From Polytrichum commune (lineage: Eukaryota > Streptophyta > Polytrichopsida > Polytrichales > Polytrichaceae), in assembly GCA_950295325.1 (NCBI GenBank), contig OX485806.1, positions 25,608,001-25,668,000 on the forward strand: a stretch of 60,000 bases of DNA. The letters run 5' to 3'. Numbering within the stretch: position 1 is the stretch's first letter; each line of letters starts with the position of its first letter. Below the pieces are notes generated by a model. It made no database searches, was not told the DNA's origin, and saw nothing but the letters and a program-made list of their open reading frames with translations. Made by a program: the position numbers and the translations under genes. Below are positions 31,572 to 42,592 of this stretch, in pieces.

Positions 31572-31577
31572 TTTATA
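31572..31577 (-). promoter_or_regulatory. TATA box of the coiled-coil gene
   Basis: On the minus strand the sequence reads CTCTATAAAAGTCC. It lies about 230 bp upstream of the ATG at 31341 and about 110-215 bp downstream of three CACGTG boxes. That spacing implies a transcription start near 31545 and a leader of about 200 nt (inference). Confidence 0.6.
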
Positions 31578-31689
31578 GAGGAAGCGCCTCCGGCCTCTCC
31601 CGACGGTCCGGATACCCCTCGATCCGCATCGAACGATAGAGATCCTGCCATGTCATCATACGGGACTCCTGCTGGACCAAGGAAGTTGA

Positions 31690-31788
31690 CACGTGGAGCC
31701 TATAGGTGGTGTCCACGTGCGCACCTACCCCACGTTGGGCTGCTCAGCTGTCCGACCCGAAACAGAGAATATATTAAATGACCACGTG
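31690..31788. promoter_or_regulatory. Three ABRE/G-box (CACGTG) elements
   Basis: CACGTG occurs at 31690-31695 (ACACGTGG), 31714-31719 (CCACGTGC) and 31783-31788 (CCACGTGC). A related CCACGTT lies between them, near 31730. ACACGTGG and CCACGTGC are classical ABA-responsive element forms bound by ABF/AREB bZIP factors, and multiple copies are typical of functional ABA promoters. They sit upstream of the TATA box of the minus-strand coiled-coil gene. Confidence 0.65.
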
Positions 31789-31926
31789 CGGCGTTCTCAT
31801 CCGTCAGATTTTTCTCTCAAGTTGATGAGGGCCGTTGATCGTGTGGAGTTTGGAAAGGTTCCTTGGTGTGGTCATTTGCGTGGAATATTGTGCCTTCCGA
31901 ACAGTCTGTTTGCGTACAAGGTATAC

Positions 31927-32549
31927 ATAACATATTCAAACAGTACTTCTTGTTCACATGGGCCCTAGTATATAACCATGGGATGTCCCAACCCAGTGCA
32001 AGGAGATTCAGATTAAAAGGCCCACTTTATACTTGGGGCCGGATTAAGGGATAGCCCAAACTCTAAAGATTTGGTCGAATAAGATCGCTCAGATTCATCA
32101 AATCCGGTCCAAGGGTTTAATACTAGGGTTGGGCCTCATCCCATGCGGCATTCTAGGTGGCACAATTTTGGCACCAAACCTTTGGCTTGCTCGAAGAAAT
32201 TGGGACAAGTCTTTCCTTGGCCTGAACCCTCATCATGGGTTGGATTAGGCTTAACGATTGGATAATGAACATCTCTACCATCGGTCCATGAATAATTAAT
32301 CCTCTTCACTGCATTTCCCCCTCAAGAACACTGGGACCTAAAATCAGGCCTCATCACCCTACATGTGACAAGGTTGGGCCTACAAAAAGTTGATAAAGTT
32401 GGGCCGGATCGAGGGATTAATTTCACATGAGTCAACCCCAAGCCGTGTATAAAGTGGACCTAAAGTCTTAATTTGCACTAGGTTGGGGCATCCCATGGTT
32501 ATATTCACATGGCCCACATGAGCGAACGCACATTGTTTGACAATGTTAT
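31927..32549. mobile_element. Foldback (MITE-like) element with ~105-bp terminal arms
   Basis: The left arm at about 31927-32032 and the right arm at about 32447-32549 are imperfect reverse complements. They share ATAACCATGGGATG(T/C)CCCAACC, GTGCAA and CCACTTTATAC in matching order. The 414-bp interior is non-coding. No clear target duplication is visible. Long inverted arms and small size fit a non-autonomous DNA transposon. Confidence 0.7.
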
Positions 32550-34449
32550 TCCAAATCCGCTTTAAGTACCTTATGCATTTATTGTTTCTAGTGGAAAGAA
32601 AAAAAAAGATGGTTATTCTAGTGTCCCTACAAAATTTAGAGCCGGTTTTTTATGGCTTTGGTGTTGGACTGGTGCGTGTGTGAATTGCATGGTACCTATA
32701 TATAACATCCATGATTGTATCAAAGAACCTAGTTGACCAATAGAAAATTTGTACTGTCATTCAAATGTTGATATTTGTTGGGTACCACAAGATTAGAATG
32801 TTACACACTCAAGTCATTATTTGGGTCCATATTATCTTCATATCATTATTGATCTTGGGGCAATTTTACCTACGTGATGTTGTTGAGCCTTTGACATTGA
32901 GGTTCATTTTGATTACACATCCTCATATTTGAACAATTGATATTTAGTATCACATTCAAAGGTGTACGATATGGATGTCGCAATGGAAAACCCATCTCTT
33001 GATCAAATAATGTTATGTGGGTATATATGGAGGTTCTCGCACGATACATAGATCCAAATGATTTTAGAAGCTCATAAACATTGTCAAATATCCTTACCTC
33101 AATCAATATACATATATGCATGGTATCAAAAAATGTGATACAAATCAAACTTACAAAAGTTATCCTTTCTTACATGCCCTTGTGCTCCTACAAAGATGAC
33201 AAGCCCCTCATCCTCATGCACTACCCCTCATTACAATCCAATGCAAAAACCAATTGGGAAGACAACCATGAGATCATCCTAGGAATTAGCTAAATGAAGA
33301 CCTCACATGAATAAATAGAGGCAAATACTCCACCCGCCTTCCATCCACCAACCAAAAAATAGGCCAAGCCTATGGACATGCTTCAACACACATACATCTC
33401 CAAAAACATCACAACTACAAGAAGAGAAGGCAATCGAACACTCATTGTCTTGCCTCATTGGCAAGTTTCTACACCTAACCCCCCTCCCCCTAAAATAACC
33501 ACACATGAGCATGATGTTTATTTTATTATTGTTAAAGTAAATTCATCAATACATGAATACCTACAATTATTCAACAACATTATCAACACCCACTTACCCA
33601 CCCATTGAAGCACTTGTCTCATAATCATACTTTGTGAACCCACTCTGAATTCACATACGAGCTCGCGGCTATGATCAAGGTGAAGCATCCCTCATTCACG
33701 CCAGTTCTAACGGCTAGTGGCGTCTCTCTCTGTACTAGATATATTGAAAGATATATTGGCATGAGTGGAAAGAGACAAGTGTTGTTGTCTTAGATAGCCA
33801 AGCCATGCACCTTTTAGAAAGAGGGAGAACCAACAATAGCACCGCTACAAAACCGCACCCTTTGAAAAACCCCATTACTAACAATCTAGAGATTGAAGAG
33901 GAATTATGGATGGGAAGTTAGATAGAAAAAGGCAAGGTGGAGGTAGTTTGACTTATCTTAATATTAATAACAACCAATGTCAAAGTTCCAAAGCCATTAA
34001 AGTTATCCTCAAAGTTTCATGCTTTGAAACCTTGTCAAGGACTTTGTACCCAAAGTTAAGCTACATTAATGGAATCTTCTGAGGTCTTAACCCTTGATCT
34101 TTGGGGCCTATTAGTGGTATGCATGCCTGCACTTGAGAAAGTTCCCCCCCTTGCCACCATCCAACATTGTGTGGCTCAAGCCACCACCACCCCGCTGCGA
34201 GCTCCCCTACAACGTACATTCCCTTTGCCCATTCCCCGCAGTTGTTCCCATATGAACATTCCTAGCTCATGTTCCCCTTGTTGTTCCCATTGCATACCAA
34301 AGCTCTTTTTGGGGAAAATGCACTTGTGAAGGATTTTGGAGCTTAGTAGCTTTGCTTTTCTTCAGGTGTTAGGATCTTAGGATTTTGTGGGAGGTCTTAT
34401 TATCATTTGTAACCATTTTTGTCTATAGTACCATGGTTATTTAATTTTT
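32550..34449. other. Intergenic region
   Basis: No gene is supported. The DNA is AT-rich, with open frames lacking domain patterns (33081-33293, 33372-33608, 34069-34329). The last part before 34450 may be upstream sequence of the Harbinger-like pseudogene. Confidence 0.45.
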
Positions 34450-35610
34450 GTGGATTCCAATGGCAATTTTGGAACATACACAAATGATGAAATATTGCAA
34501 GAGTTAGAGGAAGAGAGCTTGATAATCTACACGATGATGATGGTTGCATGCAACACTCAAAACATGTTTAATCCAAAGGAGTTGGAGGAAGGTGACCAAA
34601 CATTTGTCAACCACAATCTAGGGGTTACTAATGTACTCAGCCGGATACACAAGGTGTCTGCATTAGTCAAGGTTTTGGCTAATTTTGAGATTCACAAATT
34701 TGATGAGTTTGTTTCCACATTGTGTCCCACAATTCACAACAATGCCACAACACATGTATGGAGAGGGTTATGAGTGGCAAGCCCATGAAGTTGACATGTG
34801 AATAATGTTTGTTTAACTTTATAATGTTCTTGAAGCACGACAATATGATTAGCTATGAGTCTTTTCAATGGAATGTTATTCGTTCAACCTTGTGCGACGA
34901 TGTGATATTCATTGTTTTGTACATCATTAATGTACTCATGAGATAGCTTGGCCCGATGAGGTGAAGCGCATATGATTGTCTCAACTAAACCCTCATTTCC
35001 CATGATGCATCAGAATTATTGATAGTACTCTTGTCAAGATTCGGAAGCCTTGGAATAATTCCAACCATGCAAAGTAATTTAATGATCGTAAGAAGATGTA
35101 TTGTATGAACAATACAGTTGTAGTGTCACACAAATGACTCTTCGTTTATTTGGACTTGAGTTTCATGGGTTCTTTATATGAAGTTATAATACTCCAACAT
35201 TATGAGGTTCTACATACATTAGTGTCCTCAAAGTGTTCTTCATTATGACAAATACTTTGACTACTTACTTGCAGATCCCCGCTACATTGGTGAGAATATG
35301 TTCATAATATGTAGATTTGGCAATGTGGAGAGGTTGTTGAATATGGACAAGGGAGCACTAACCATGTACAACAAGATGCTTGTAGGCTACCACATATAGA
35401 TGGAATGGAACATTGGCATGTTGAAGCACAAGTTTTCGAGACTCATGAGGTGATTTGATGCCACCAAACTAAAGTACAACCATTTGTTTAGAGTCGTAGC
35501 CATCTTAACAAACATCATGCACTGGTGGCAATTGGATTTCACTCATGATGTTGTTGGTGAACAAGTTGACCCCGCACAAGGTTATGGTTGGAACATAGAC
35601 TATTAAGTAT
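34450..35610 (+). pseudogene. PIF/Harbinger-type nuclease (DDE superfamily) pseudogene
   Basis: Read over several frames with multiple stops, this stretch gives the hallmarks of plant Harbinger-like nucleases in the right order. An acidic N-terminal ORF (34450-34773) ends in FDEFVSTLCPTIHN. Then come MSGKPMKLTCE and FIMFLKHDNMISYESFQWN (34770-34880), IIDSTLVKIRKPWNNSNHAK (near 35015-35075), MYCMNNTVVVSHK, LFVYLDLSFMGSLYE, YFDYLLADPRYIGENMF, MEWNIGMLKHKFSRLMR and KYNHLFRVVAILTNIMHWW. The first Asp (IID) and the Glu of MEWN survive. The second catalytic Asp region (GSYHD in relatives) reads GSLYE. It is dead as a transposase. Terminal repeats were not found. Confidence 0.8.
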
Positions 35611-37725
35611 ATGTAGTGGTAATGTTTGCGAGTATGGGTGCAACCCAACCTTCATGCTTGAAGCATGTTTGTAATTATATTGCACGCAACCTTGTTGACT
35701 ATTCTCCAGTTTCTACTACATTGAGTTCACCTTTACATCAAGAGTCTCTCTCACTCACACTCTCGTAAGTGATCTTCAATCATCACATTGCTTGCCTATC
35801 CACACATGTTAAACAAAGCAAAGTGACAATAGTTGATATTGAATGAAATGTCATTTTTTTTATTGAAATGGAAGACATATGTTACACACCCATATTTTCC
35901 GCATCATGCGCCTTGACGTCCTTACCCAACAATACAATTACCTTGGTTTTTTCCCTCTTCTACTGTAGTTACCTCCATCTCTACTACTTGCTTGATGTTG
36001 AAAATCTGAACATTTGTAGCATTTGCATTGCTATTTATATGTCTAGCTACCAATAGATTAATTCTAGCCTCACTAGATCCCTCCAAAATCCTTGTCATAG
36101 CCACCATGCACTTGGCTTGAGCTGTCAAGCACTCCCCTTTGGTCAAAGGTTTGGAACCACCCTCTATATAATCTAAATGTAACGTATATTTACTTATTTA
36201 TTTACTATTTACTATTTACAACCTCTAGTTAAAGGGAGCCTCAACTCATAGTAGTATCTAGTATATAAGCTCTAAGGTTGGGTGGAACATGCCTCTTGAA
36301 TCTCATTATTGTGAGATATGTTACACTAAATTAGCACTCGGGGCTTTGTCCGTTGTGGCCATGCTATTTGTGGAAGTTGTCATGACTCATGTTAGTTGAT
36401 ATGAGTGAAGGAATATCACCGGTTTTCTTAGCCAGTGGCTTCCTTATCCTATTGTCCATAATATTTTGTCTCTTCTTCAAGACATTTTGGCTTGCATGTT
36501 TGTCAATATGCTTCAATATCTCTTTACTTTGCAACCAATCACTCAACCCTCCATCGGAGTTTGATTTTCTAGTTTTTACCTCCTTCAAGCATTCTCAAAG
36601 GCGATCCTTCAAAGTCTCTTCCTACAAGGTGCTCTCCAAATAAGCGTGCATATAGATGACATATTTTTTTCCCACATTACTTATGGTACGATTTGAGTGA
36701 CAATCTCAATCCTTCTATTCAAATATTATTCTAAGTGGATGTTTTAAATGTTGACCAACACTGCAAGCTGTTGTGACTTCAGGATTGCTCTCAAAGTCTT
36801 GGCCATCATTGCAAAGGCCATGAAGAACTTGGGAGTTTGCATGGAGTGGAAGACGTTCTATTGTTTCCTACATGCATCAATGGTGTCACTGCACTCAATT
36901 GTAGGGTCACTACTTATAGTTGTTGGATTATGATGCATTTCATCATCAACCAATTTGGTTGTTTATTTTTCCAACCCTCTTGCCACCCTTTCATTTTCTC
37001 GCGCTAATACCAAGTTGTCCAAAATGGCTACGTCTGCAGCCATGAAATTAACATTAGAGCACAAAGTTGGACCATGCATCGAGTTCTCAAATGGGATGTT
37101 CTCACAAGATAACTATGACAAGCCCTCCATTCCATCTATGACATCCTCTTTTTTTATAAAGAAAAACAAAAAGCATAATTAATCATCATAATAAATGCAT
37201 TGAGACATATCGATCCACTACTAATCACTATGCTTTCCATTATTTTTTGTATGACCTAGAGTAGACCTTGTCCTCTCCACACGCTCCACTAGAGGATTGA
37301 GTATGCAAGTTCATTTTCTAGTGTTATGTAGAAATCATACATAACCTCATACTTTCTCATGATGAAGTCTCTCATTTCACCATGTTCTATTGCCAAATGA
37401 AGGGCCCTAAATCACTCCCATACATTAGGTTGTTTGTTCCTCCCACAATTGTGCAATTTCTAGAGAAAAGAGAAAGAGAAGAAACATTGACCATGTGATC
37501 AGCGTGATTGGAATGCCTGTTCGACCCACCCTTGGTATTATACCCTCAGGGCATAATACCAGTGGTGCAAAACTACTAACCCCTCTCGGGGTGGGCACTA
37601 TAGTAACCAGACTGGCCAAGTGCCTATGGACACTTAGCAGTTGGGTATATTTCCTTAGCTTAAGTGGGCATTTATTCTTCTTTTCATCTTAATTAATAAT
37701 TCGCTAGTTGGCGTAGTTGGGATTT
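35611..37725. other. Intergenic region, possible transposon debris
   Basis: No intact gene. On the minus strand, 36364-36588 and 36750-37150 give protein-like fragments, such as a basic region with KEVKTRKSNSDGG, that could be remains of the SANT/Myb-like partner ORF usual in PIF/Harbinger elements. I cannot confirm this. Around 37530-37560 a GGTATTATACC/GGCATAATACC inverted repeat lies in what may be the 3' UTR of the LINE fragment. Confidence 0.35.
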
Positions 37726-38680
37726 TTATGGTGGTTGTGTGTTTGTTGGTAGTGGCTCGTTATTTTCTATTCTTCTTTTGTATAGGATTATGGACATAGC
37801 ATATTGTATGGCAATAACGTTAATTTCCTCAAATGTGTGTTTGATGTTTATCTTAGGGATTTTAAATATTACTTCAATACTCTTCATAGAGGGGATATGT
37901 GTGGCTGCCCTAGCACAAGCCGTAATGACTATTAGTGGGTCTATCTTCCAGCCTTTATTGCTTATGTTGTCTATTAATGGTTTGTATTTTTGTATTTTTC
38001 TAGTTATAGTATCATTAGGTATTCTATCACTGCAATATGTGAATTCTATGAATCATATTGTTAGATGCTCGTTTGGTTTTGTCGGTGGTAGGGATTGGTA
38101 TGGTAGTCCTTTCACACATAGGAGGTCAAGTTTGAATATGGCATTGCAGTGACATCTTTGCTGGCGGCACATGCAAGGCAGTAGCCATGGGGGGACTGTG
38201 TTTTTCGGTGGGTTGTTGTTATATGTGCCTGCATTCATGAGAACATAGCATCGTGATTTTTTTGAAGCCACGATTAGTTTTCTTAATTCCCATACTGCCT
38301 TATTGTGCCTTTTGGTTCTAAGGGCATGTATGTGGTGTTGTTTGCACTTTAGGAGTACGTGTAGCCATGAGTACGTCTAGGGAGTTACATATGGGGCATG
38401 TGATTGATGGGAAAGCTTCTCTACCGAAGAATAATTGTTTTCTGGCGTTTCCCATGTATTGGCCATGTCTTAATTTTAGAAGGCATGTTTTTTGAGCATC
38501 CGTAATGTTTTTGTTCGTCCAAAATTTATTTGATAATTCATTATCTATTGTTTCATTGGCTATCCATTTATCTATGTTGGGGTATAGTATGGGAATTAAT
38601 TCTAGGTTTATATTTTTATCATATTTTGTAAGATGTTTTTCAAGGAATCTAATGGGTCCTTTGTCCGGGGTTGAGTCCAT
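37726..38680 (-). pseudogene. 5'-truncated LINE (non-LTR retrotransposon) C-terminal ORF2 fragment
   Basis: This is a minus-strand remnant of the region after a LINE reverse transcriptase. It begins near PIRFLEKHLTKYDKN and carries a zinc-knuckle of the zf-RVT kind (CPICNS, then WLHVLLKCKQHHIHAL). It then continues in a Cys-rich segment (PCMCRQQRCHCNA) and a conserved tail with ITACARAATHIPSMKSIE and NVIAIQYAMSIIL, ending at TAA 37728-37726. Two lesions are clear: a frameshift near 38374 just after CPICNS, and an in-frame TGA at 38055-38053. The reverse transcriptase and endonuclease parts are absent, as expected for 5' truncation during target-primed reverse transcription. The open frame on the + strand over 37739-38152 is only its antisense shadow. 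Confidence 0.8.
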
Positions 38681-39957
38681 TGATGGCCAATCATCTCTTT
38701 GGCAATTCTACCATAATTGTCCAATAGAAGACATCGTATGCCAACAACTCTCTCACATCCTTATCCACAACTATCTTGTTGTGATGAGAGTAAGAGTCTC
38801 AATTGATAGGGGACTCCAAGTAAACACCATGTAACTCCTCAAAAGGTGGGCTTCAATGCAACCGAGTCACTAGATACACCCTTACTCCAACACCTTGTGA
38901 GCAATGGCAAGGTATGTTTTATAGATGTGGCAATTTAATGACAAGGCTATAAAGCCACAAAGTATTATATTCCGTCTTTGAACTCCTATTAATTATCTAT
39001 TATGAGACCTTGCATGTTAGACGACATGTACAAGCCCGCCTTGGGTGGGAAGCATAGACAAACATTACGACGACCCTCGGGATGAGGACCGTCATAGCTA
39101 GCATCCTTTAGTAAGTCTCCAAGTAGTGTCAACTCCTTTGTGCTAAGCCTTGGAATGAGACTTCCAATAAGCGCAAAGACAAATGGGGAGGACAAACGAT
39201 GGATATCTTGAAGAGCTCAAGATACCGGTTGAATTTGAAAAATATTGTGTGTGCAAACTACCTTCTATGTCTACGGCCTCTAAAACTTCTTAAATGGTGT
39301 TGAACAACATGGAAGGATGCGTAGTTAGGTGTGGATGAAATAAGCCATCTCCTCTCACATTTTAGACAACAATGATCACATATGGGAGACACATCACTTG
39401 AAACAACCCTTAGCAGAGGGTCGCAGGTGGACACAAGACGTGGAAGAATACAATCCATCACCAAGTTGTTAAGGAGGTAGGGTTGTATGCAACATCCAGG
39501 AGATATGGTGTACTTCATTTTGGGTTTGTGTTCGGGCAAGACAAAGTTCCAACTAGCTAGTTGTTTTCCATCCTACCAAGATTGTGTCAAAATATCAAGC
39601 AATTATGTGCAATCCCAATACCCAAGCCCATCAAACATTTATGTGATCAAATCCATACAATCGAATCAAAATGACGTCTAAACTCATGTACTCACTTTAA
39701 AACCACCAAAACACTTGGTATTGGTTTTTTTAATGAAGAACTTCACATGAAGCTTGCATTGGTACATGGGAATTTGTTCCACCCTAAAAATCTAACTCTA
39801 TGCTACACATAATTGCCCTAGTGCCAATACCTTCATGACGAAGGCCCTAAACTTGAGTGCTACTAGATGGTCTTGTCGCCTCCAATAGCTGCAAAAAAGC
39901 AACCATCATGCAATGTTAGAATTGGAGGTGGATGTGAACAAGATTTACAACATCAAT
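38681..39957. other. Intergenic region
   Basis: I see no gene or clear repeat. Open frames at 38989-39195 and 39258-39539 (minus) have no recognisable domains. Confidence 0.45.
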
Positions 39958-40290
39958 ATGAAACCCATATTGGGGAATTCAAATTGGACTTAAGGAATGC
40001 CAGTTATTGAGTGGGACACAAGAATCGATTCTTTGTATTGGGACTTGAAATGGAGAATTCAAATTGGACTTGAGGATTGCCAATTTTTGAGTTGACTTGT
40101 AATTGATTGTTCATATTGGAATTGGAATGGAGAATTGAGATTCCGACTCGAGATTTCATATTGGACTTGGATTTTGAGAACTCAAATTGAACTCCACAAG
40201 TTCCAATTTAGCTTGGACTAAAAACTGCCAACTCATAGTGGACTCGAGAACTGAGAATTTAGATTGAACTTTGAATTTGAGAACTCAAAC
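39958..40290. repeat. Degenerate tandem repeat, GAATTCAAATTGGACTT type
   Basis: The word GA(G)AA(T/C)TCAAATTG(G/A)ACT recurs near 39977, 40053, 40180 and 40280. It is embedded in longer, drifting units of about 60-75 bp that also share TTGAGT and ATTGGA(C/A)TTG. It is a decayed satellite-like block without coding potential. Confidence 0.6.
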
Positions 40291-40324
40291 TGGATGGATT
40301 TATGAGGAGCTTGAGCCTTCACAT

Positions 40325-40640
40325 ATACGGGGACCCATTTGGCAACCCTTTGGGGCCATACTTGATTCAATAGAGATCCAACACCGTTTCCACAACCCTT
40401 CATGACACATTCAAATCAACCAAAATCATACTTCCCTCAACAAACACTGGGCAAACATTTCAACAACCTATTGGGAATACATTGCATTACACCAAAATTG
40501 AACCACAATCCAACAACCATTCGGGGTCAGATTTTAATCAACAAAGATAGGGAACCCATTTCGGCAACCCTTTGGGGCATATTGATAGCACCCGATTTCG
40601 GGGGCAAAATCTTGTAACCCTTCAAAGTCATATTTGAAAT
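40325..40640. repeat. Degenerate tandem repeat, CAACCCTTTGGGG type
   Basis: CAACC(C/A)TT.GGG-type words recur near 40346, 40395, 40465, 40518, 40576 and 40615. They are interleaved with CAA(C/A)AA and CCCATTT(T/C)GG and have a drifting period of about 50-80 bp. The block directly follows the preceding tandem repeat but has an unrelated sequence. Confidence 0.55.
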
Positions 40641-41654
40641 TCAATGTGAAGGTGTCAAACATTCAAATGAGATTGAAGTGTGGAGGATCCTTACATGTCT
40701 TTGCTCCCCGCTCCAGGATGCACAACTTCTACCCCACACGATCTTCAATGAGAAATCCCACATTCCAAGCTCCTCAACTCTTCACAAGATTGATCGCAGA
40801 CATTGATGCTACAAGGTCAAGCAAATCTAATATATTCATTAAGTAAGGTTATCCCAAATATGGATTTGTCATTGTGTTCAATTAGTTTGGTGTAAGATTG
40901 TGTATCCTTCTCATCTTTCGAGAAGTTATAGTCGACTAGTTATTCCAATTGCCATACATTCACATTTTTATTGTAGAGCTCCACCATCTCCCCAACATAG
41001 GAACCGTCCATCCCAATGAAACCAGTTTTAGACTCATCATGTATTGTTGTATTCCCAAGATTATGATATTCTTTAGTTTGCTCCGTGTCGCACAACAAAT
41101 TGTGATCTCCACAAACGCGACATTTTTACTTATACACTTTAGGGAGTAGCATCCGCTTTTACTTTCAAACCATTGATTGTTGTCATCGAGCCTCTATTAT
41201 TGTTTCAGGTCGTGCCAATGTTGTGCTTCTAATTATTAGTGGTCTTACATACCATAAGATTGGAAACAATAAAATTATGTTATTAAATAAGAATTTTATT
41301 TTATATTTGATATAAATTTCAATGAATCATAATCTAGTATAAGTACATGATGCTTGTCACTAGTTCTTGTCCTTACTTGAACCAATTGCCTCCTTGTTTT
41401 TGAGATCCATGGCCTCTCATGCCCAAACCTGGACCTCGACACATTGGCTTGAACTAAAGTGATATTACTACCAGCACGAGGTAAAAAAATATGTCCAAAA
41501 ACCAATTGAGGTTTTAAGGCAAATTGGAGTTATCTTTTTAGGGCATTCAAGCTCATGATTGCATTTTTTTATATGTTCAAAACTTATAGTTTTCATCATA
41601 TCTGGTGCGAAGAAACCTCAACTCAACTCAACATATAGATCATTTAACTTTGCC
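40641..41654. other. Intergenic region
   Basis: AT-rich sequence between the tandem repeats and the hairpin element. No supported gene or repeat was seen. Confidence 0.4.
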
Positions 41655-41749
41655 AATTGAACTTGGATCTAAGGAAAATCCTCAAGTTCTGATGTTTGCA
41701 CTTGTACTATACCAAGACTATCGTCTCCTACACACTAGAGGAAAACAAT

Positions 41750-42592
41750 GTTTTGTCCAGTGTTTCTCTACGTCATCTGAAACGTAAACCCAGACTATCC
41801 GAAATTAGGGTTTAGATGTGATCCAAATAAACATACTGCACGTTAAACGTTTTAACGTGCATGCGTCACTATTGACGTTTCTTTAACAGCCTGTGTCAGA
41901 GATGACACATTTGAATTTTGGAAGAACGGCGTAGCGTTACAAATAACAGCATCGCGTCAACTTAAATATAAGTGTCCTTTGTGGAAAGTAATTTTTTCAC
42001 CTCGTTTTTTTACCTCACAGTAGTTATTAAATGGCTAAATATAGTAAGATCCCACGTCAGCACGTTTCTTTTAACATAGAGGGCGTTTATCGTGACATGT
42101 GCCACGTTTAAATGTGTTATTGAAAATGTATTAGCAAATCCTGCGTGGAATGCCTTGCTGACTTGGAACGGGTTCGTGGAGGATAGGTCTGACGTGGAAG
42201 GTAGGGTTTGAATTTAGGGGGGTGTCAATAGTGACGCGCGCGTTTCCAGTGACATAAAAACGCGTCAACCGATGTTTCAAGAAACGTAATCACATAGCTG
42301 ACGTGTCACATGTGCATGGAGGCTATGGCTGACGTGGCGGCTAGGGTTTGACCTAGTCAACATCCTAGGGGGTGTCAATAGTGACGCCCGCGTTTAAAGT
42401 GACATAAATTGCGTTAAACTGTGTTTCAAGAAACGTAATCATATAGCTAACGTGAACGCGTCATTGTTGACGTTGCTTAATCATAAATTGCGTTTATGGA
42501 TGTCATAAAAAACGCTTCACAGAAATGGAAGACGTGTTAAACTGCGTTATTTGAAACATCATGTAACGTCATTTGAAACGCTACTCCTCATA
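41750..42592. repeat. Left subterminal motif region of the CACTA element
   Basis: The region is dense in ACGTT/AACGT, TGACGT, GCGTTTC and CGCGTTAA words in both orientations. A 150-bp tandem unit (GGTGTCAATAGTGACGC at 42221 and 42371) includes GTTTCAAGAAACGTAATCA. Subterminal motif clusters are the binding sites of the accessory TNPA-type protein in En/Spm elements; applying that role here is inference. Confidence 0.65.

Noticed and set aside
37739-38152. 137-aa hydrophobic open frame on the + strand
   Set aside because: It is antisense to the LINE fragment, whose minus-strand translation is clearly the real coding sequence.
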